Below are positions 13,276 through 15,504 of a stretch of DNA of 15,504 bases, in pieces. Under the pieces are notes generated by a model that did not search any database, was not told the DNA's origin, and saw only the letters and a list, made by a program, of their open reading frames with translations. This DNA comes from JBAWAP01 sp049589355 (GTDB taxonomy: Bacteria; Chloroflexota; Anaerolineae; VGOG01). The position numbers and the translations under genes were made by a program. Each line of letters starts with the position of its first letter. Position 1 is the first letter of the stretch. Location of the stretch: assembly GCA_049589355.1 (NCBI GenBank), contig JBAWAP010000126.1:1-15504 (forward strand), written 5' to 3'.

Positions 13276-13295
13276 GTGCTTGAAAGGTCGTCGGT

Positions 13296-15221
13296 ATGAG
13301 CGTGGTTGACGAGATCAAGGAGAGGTTGGATATAGTCGAAGTGGTCTCCAGCTACGTCGCCCTGAAGAAGGCAGGGCGGAACTACAAGGGTATCTGCCCC
13401 TTCCACGCTGAGAAGACGCCCTCCTTCATCGTCTTCCCAGACACCCAGAGCTGGCATTGCTTCGGGGCCTGCGGCACGGGAGGCGATGTCTTCACCTTCG
13501 TTATGCGGCAGGAGAACCAGGATTTCGCCGGGGCCCTGAGCCTCTTGGCCCAGCGAGCAGGGGTGAGCCTGAAGCCCCGAACTGAGGCCGATCTAGCCGA
13601 GGACACACTTAAGAAGCGACTGCACGAAATCAACGAGACGGCCGCCGAGTACTTTCACAACCTGCTCTTAAATTCCACCGAGGGCGAGACGGTGCGCAGC
13701 TATCTTGCCCAGCGTGAGATCAATCGGGAGACCATCAACAGATTCCAATTGGGTTACGCTCTCGACGATTGGCAGGCCTTGGGCGATTATCTGCAGGAGA
13801 GGGGATACAGACGAGAGGACATCCTGGCGGCGGGGCTGATCATCGAACGGGAGGACGGCAGCGGCCACTACGACCGCTTCCGGGGACGGCTGATCATTCC
13901 CATCCGCGACGAGCGAGGCAGGGTTGTAGGCTTTGGGGCGAGGGCGCTGGATGATTCCACTCCAAAGTACATTAACTCACCTCAGACCCATGTCTTCGAT
14001 AAGAGCACCATCCTCTTCGGCCTGGACTTGGCCAAAGGGGCCATCCGGCGAGAGGGATTGGCCATCATTGTCGAGGGCTACATGGACGTGCTGATGGCAC
14101 ACCAGCACGAGATAGCCAACGTGGTGGCTTCCATGGGCACGGCTCTGACGGAGGCCCAGCTCAAGCTACTGGCAAGATTCAGCAAGCGTTTTGCCCTGGC
14201 CCTGGACGCTGACGCCGCCGGCTATCAGGCCACCCTGCGCAGCATGGCCCTGGCCCAGGAGACCCTGGCCGAACGAGTGGTGCCTGTGCCCACCCCTGGC
14301 GGCTTGATCAAATATGAGAGCCATCTGGACATAGACATCCGCATCATCACCCTACCTCAGGGACAGGATCCCGACAAGGTGATCAGGGAGAGCCCTGCTC
14401 TGTGGACCGAGCTGGTTGAGAACGCCCTGCCGATAGTGGAGTACTATTTCAAGGTTGTCACTTCGGATCTGGACCTGGATTCGCCCAAGGGCAAGGCGGA
14501 AGCTGTGCGCAGGCTTATGCCTATCATCCAGGAGATTGGTAATGCCGTCGAAAGGACCCACTATATCCAGAAGCTGGCTCGTTTGGTTCGGATGGACGAG
14601 AGGACACTCCTGCGTCAGGCTGGGATGAAGGGCAAGAAGGCCAAAAGACACGAGGTAGAGAGGGAAGAGCTACCAGACAGAGAGGAGTTCATCTTTGGGC
14701 TGGAAGAATACTGCCTCTCTGCTTTACTCAAAAGGCCACACTTACTTCATAGTTTGGATGAGGTGCTGCGGGGTGTGGGGGCAGACGGGCTGAATGTTGA
14801 TGATTTTGTCCAAGCTGAGAACCGGGAGATATTCGCCTCCTGGCTAGAGAGTATGGGTCTGAAGGAAGGCTCGGATCTAGAGGGCCTTCAGGAAGAGCTT
14901 GACCCGATGCTGCATCTTCGCTTCGACTTTTTGTTGGAAGGGCCAAGGGGTGCCCCTCCCCTTGATGAAGACAAGGCAGAAAAGGCCCTGATTGAGGGGG
15001 CCCTGCGTCTGCGTCAGCGGAAGCTTCAGAGGTTGGTTGAGGAGTTGCGTTTCCTCCAGGCAGACGCCGAAGAGCCAGGGGGGGGTACAGTTGAGGAATA
15101 TGGCCAGATGGTGGACCTATATCTTAGTGCCCTAAGGGGCATTTATCAGGCCTTGGCTGCCCGTTCATTGGTCGGACGACGTGAAGCTGCCCTCAAAGGA
15201 GTCCCCGGTCTCGTAACTTGA
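13296..15221 (+). CDS. dnaG: DNA primase DnaG
   Basis: The primase makes RNA primers for chromosome replication. The 641-residue chain shows the N-terminal zinc domain (C34, H37, C55, C59); its last pair is CFGAC, one residue longer than the usual CxxC. The RNA polymerase basic domain contains RGRLIIPIRDERGRVVGFGARAL (196-218). The TOPRIM domain carries E260 in VEGYMDVLMAHQ and D304/D306 in ALDADAAGY. About 20 extra residues (roughly 329-350) lie between the TOPRIM core and the TLPQGQDPD motif; from memory this is common in Chloroflexota primases. The C-terminal part (from about 460) should bind the replicative helicase. The start is supported by the conserved N terminus (MSVVDEIKERLDIVEVV); the ribosome binding site is weak (AAGG). 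It is followed 21 bases later by rpoD, as in many bacteria. Confidence 0.96.
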   Translation: MSVVDEIKERLDIVEVVSSYVALKKAGRNYKGICPFHAEKTPSFIVFPDTQSWHCFGACGTGGDVFTFVMRQENQDFAGALSLLAQRAGVSLKPRTEADLAEDTLKKRLHEINETAAEYFHNLLLNSTEGETVRSYLAQREINRETINRFQLGYALDDWQALGDYLQERGYRREDILAAGLIIEREDGSGHYDRFRGRLIIPIRDERGRVVGFGARALDDSTPKYINSPQTHVFDKSTILFGLDLAKGAIRREGLAIIVEGYMDVLMAHQHEIANVVASMGTALTEAQLKLLARFSKRFALALDADAAGYQATLRSMALAQETLAERVVPVPTPGGLIKYESHLDIDIRIITLPQGQDPDKVIRESPALWTELVENALPIVEYYFKVVTSDLDLDSPKGKAEAVRRLMPIIQEIGNAVERTHYIQKLARLVRMDERTLLRQAGMKGKKAKRHEVEREELPDREEFIFGLEEYCLSALLKRPHLLHSLDEVLRGVGADGLNVDDFVQAENREIFASWLESMGLKEGSDLEGLQEELDPMLHLRFDFLLEGPRGAPPLDEDKAEKALIEGALRLRQRKLQRLVEELRFLQADAEEPGGGTVEEYGQMVDLYLSALRGIYQALAARSLVGRREAALKGVPGLVT

Positions 15222-15242
15222 ACTGTGTAGGTGAGAAGAGCA

Positions 15243-15504
15243 ATGGCTGAGCCTCTTGAGGAAAAGCCAAGTGTGAAGAGACTGCTCTCGAAAGGTACTG
15301 AGCAGAAATACCTAACCCCGGAGGACATCCTAGAGGTCTTCCCCGAGGCCGAATCGGATGTGGAGGAGCTCGATGCTCTTTATCGTCATCTGCTTGACCT
15401 GGGCATCGAAGTCGTGGAACCTGGTGAGTCAGACGAGGAAGAGATGGCCGAGTTGGCCGAGGAGCCGGCCTATTCAGAACTGGAGGAGCTAGAAGGTGAA
15501 GCTG
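15243..15504 (+). CDS. rpoD: Primary sigma factor, N-terminal region 1.1 (partial)
   Basis: The ATG at 15243 opens a frame that runs off the window after 87 complete codons. The visible part has a short lead, then a segment typical of sigma-70 region 1.1 (KRLLSKGTEQKYLTPEDILE and a helical stretch ending LLDLGIEVVE), then an acidic stretch rich in Glu. Region 1.1 keeps free sigma from binding DNA and gates the polymerase channel. The DNA-binding regions 2-4 lie beyond the edge, so the assignment rests on region 1.1 and on the place right after dnaG, the standard dnaG-rpoD order. GGTGAGAAG just upstream may serve as ribosome binding site. Confidence 0.85.
   Translation, partial: MAEPLEEKPSVKRLLSKGTEQKYLTPEDILEVFPEAESDVEELDALYRHLLDLGIEVVEPGESDEEEMAELAEEPAYSELEELEGEA

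Overview
The window looks like a chromosomal segment of an uncultured or little-studied Chloroflexota-like bacterium (Anaerolineae or a neighbouring class). This is inference from several traits together: a fused alpha-beta glycyl-tRNA synthetase, a primase with a Cys-Phe-Gly-Ala-Cys zinc finger and an extra segment after its TOPRIM domain, a membrane glycosyltransferase with a long beta-rich tail, and in-frame 8-bp-period palindromic repeats inside a housekeeping gene. No rRNA, tRNA, CRISPR array or insertion sequence was seen.

Layout. Positions 1-35 probably hold the start of a divergent minus-strand gene. A rho-independent terminator (177-206) abuts a promoter (205-233), which can drive a tight plus-strand operon: a MazG-like NTP pyrophosphohydrolase (267-575), recO (624-1400), a small DUF5678-type protein (1437-1751) and fused glyQS (1794-4847). 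A second promoter (4851-4879), a structured 130-base leader and a strong ribosome binding site precede ppdK (5016-7733).

From 7734 to 13295 there is an accessory block. It starts with a large GT39/ArnT-like membrane glycosyltransferase (7780-10566) whose reading frame shifts by +1 and later back by -1. A third promoter (10646-10674) then precedes a three-gene, translationally coupled operon: a TIGR04255-like protein, a protein of unknown function and a HEPN/UPF0332-type protein. A short gene remnant (12397-12516) and a VapBC-type antitoxin/PIN toxin pair (12497-13275) follow.

The housekeeping order resumes with dnaG (13296-15221) and the start of rpoD/sigA (15243 to the edge). The order recO-glyQS-ppdK-dnaG-rpoD resembles the era-recO-glyQ-glyS-dnaG-sigA cluster of Firmicutes, so the block at 7734-13295 reads as an insertion into an old macromolecular-synthesis cluster.

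The most interesting points are the two 8-bp-period palindromic arrays carried in frame by glyQS, the TIGR04255/unknown/HEPN operon next to VapBC (a candidate undescribed toxin-antitoxin or defence-like module), and the ppdK leader, where a perfect hairpin hides a Shine-Dalgarno-like sequence inside a tiny ORF.
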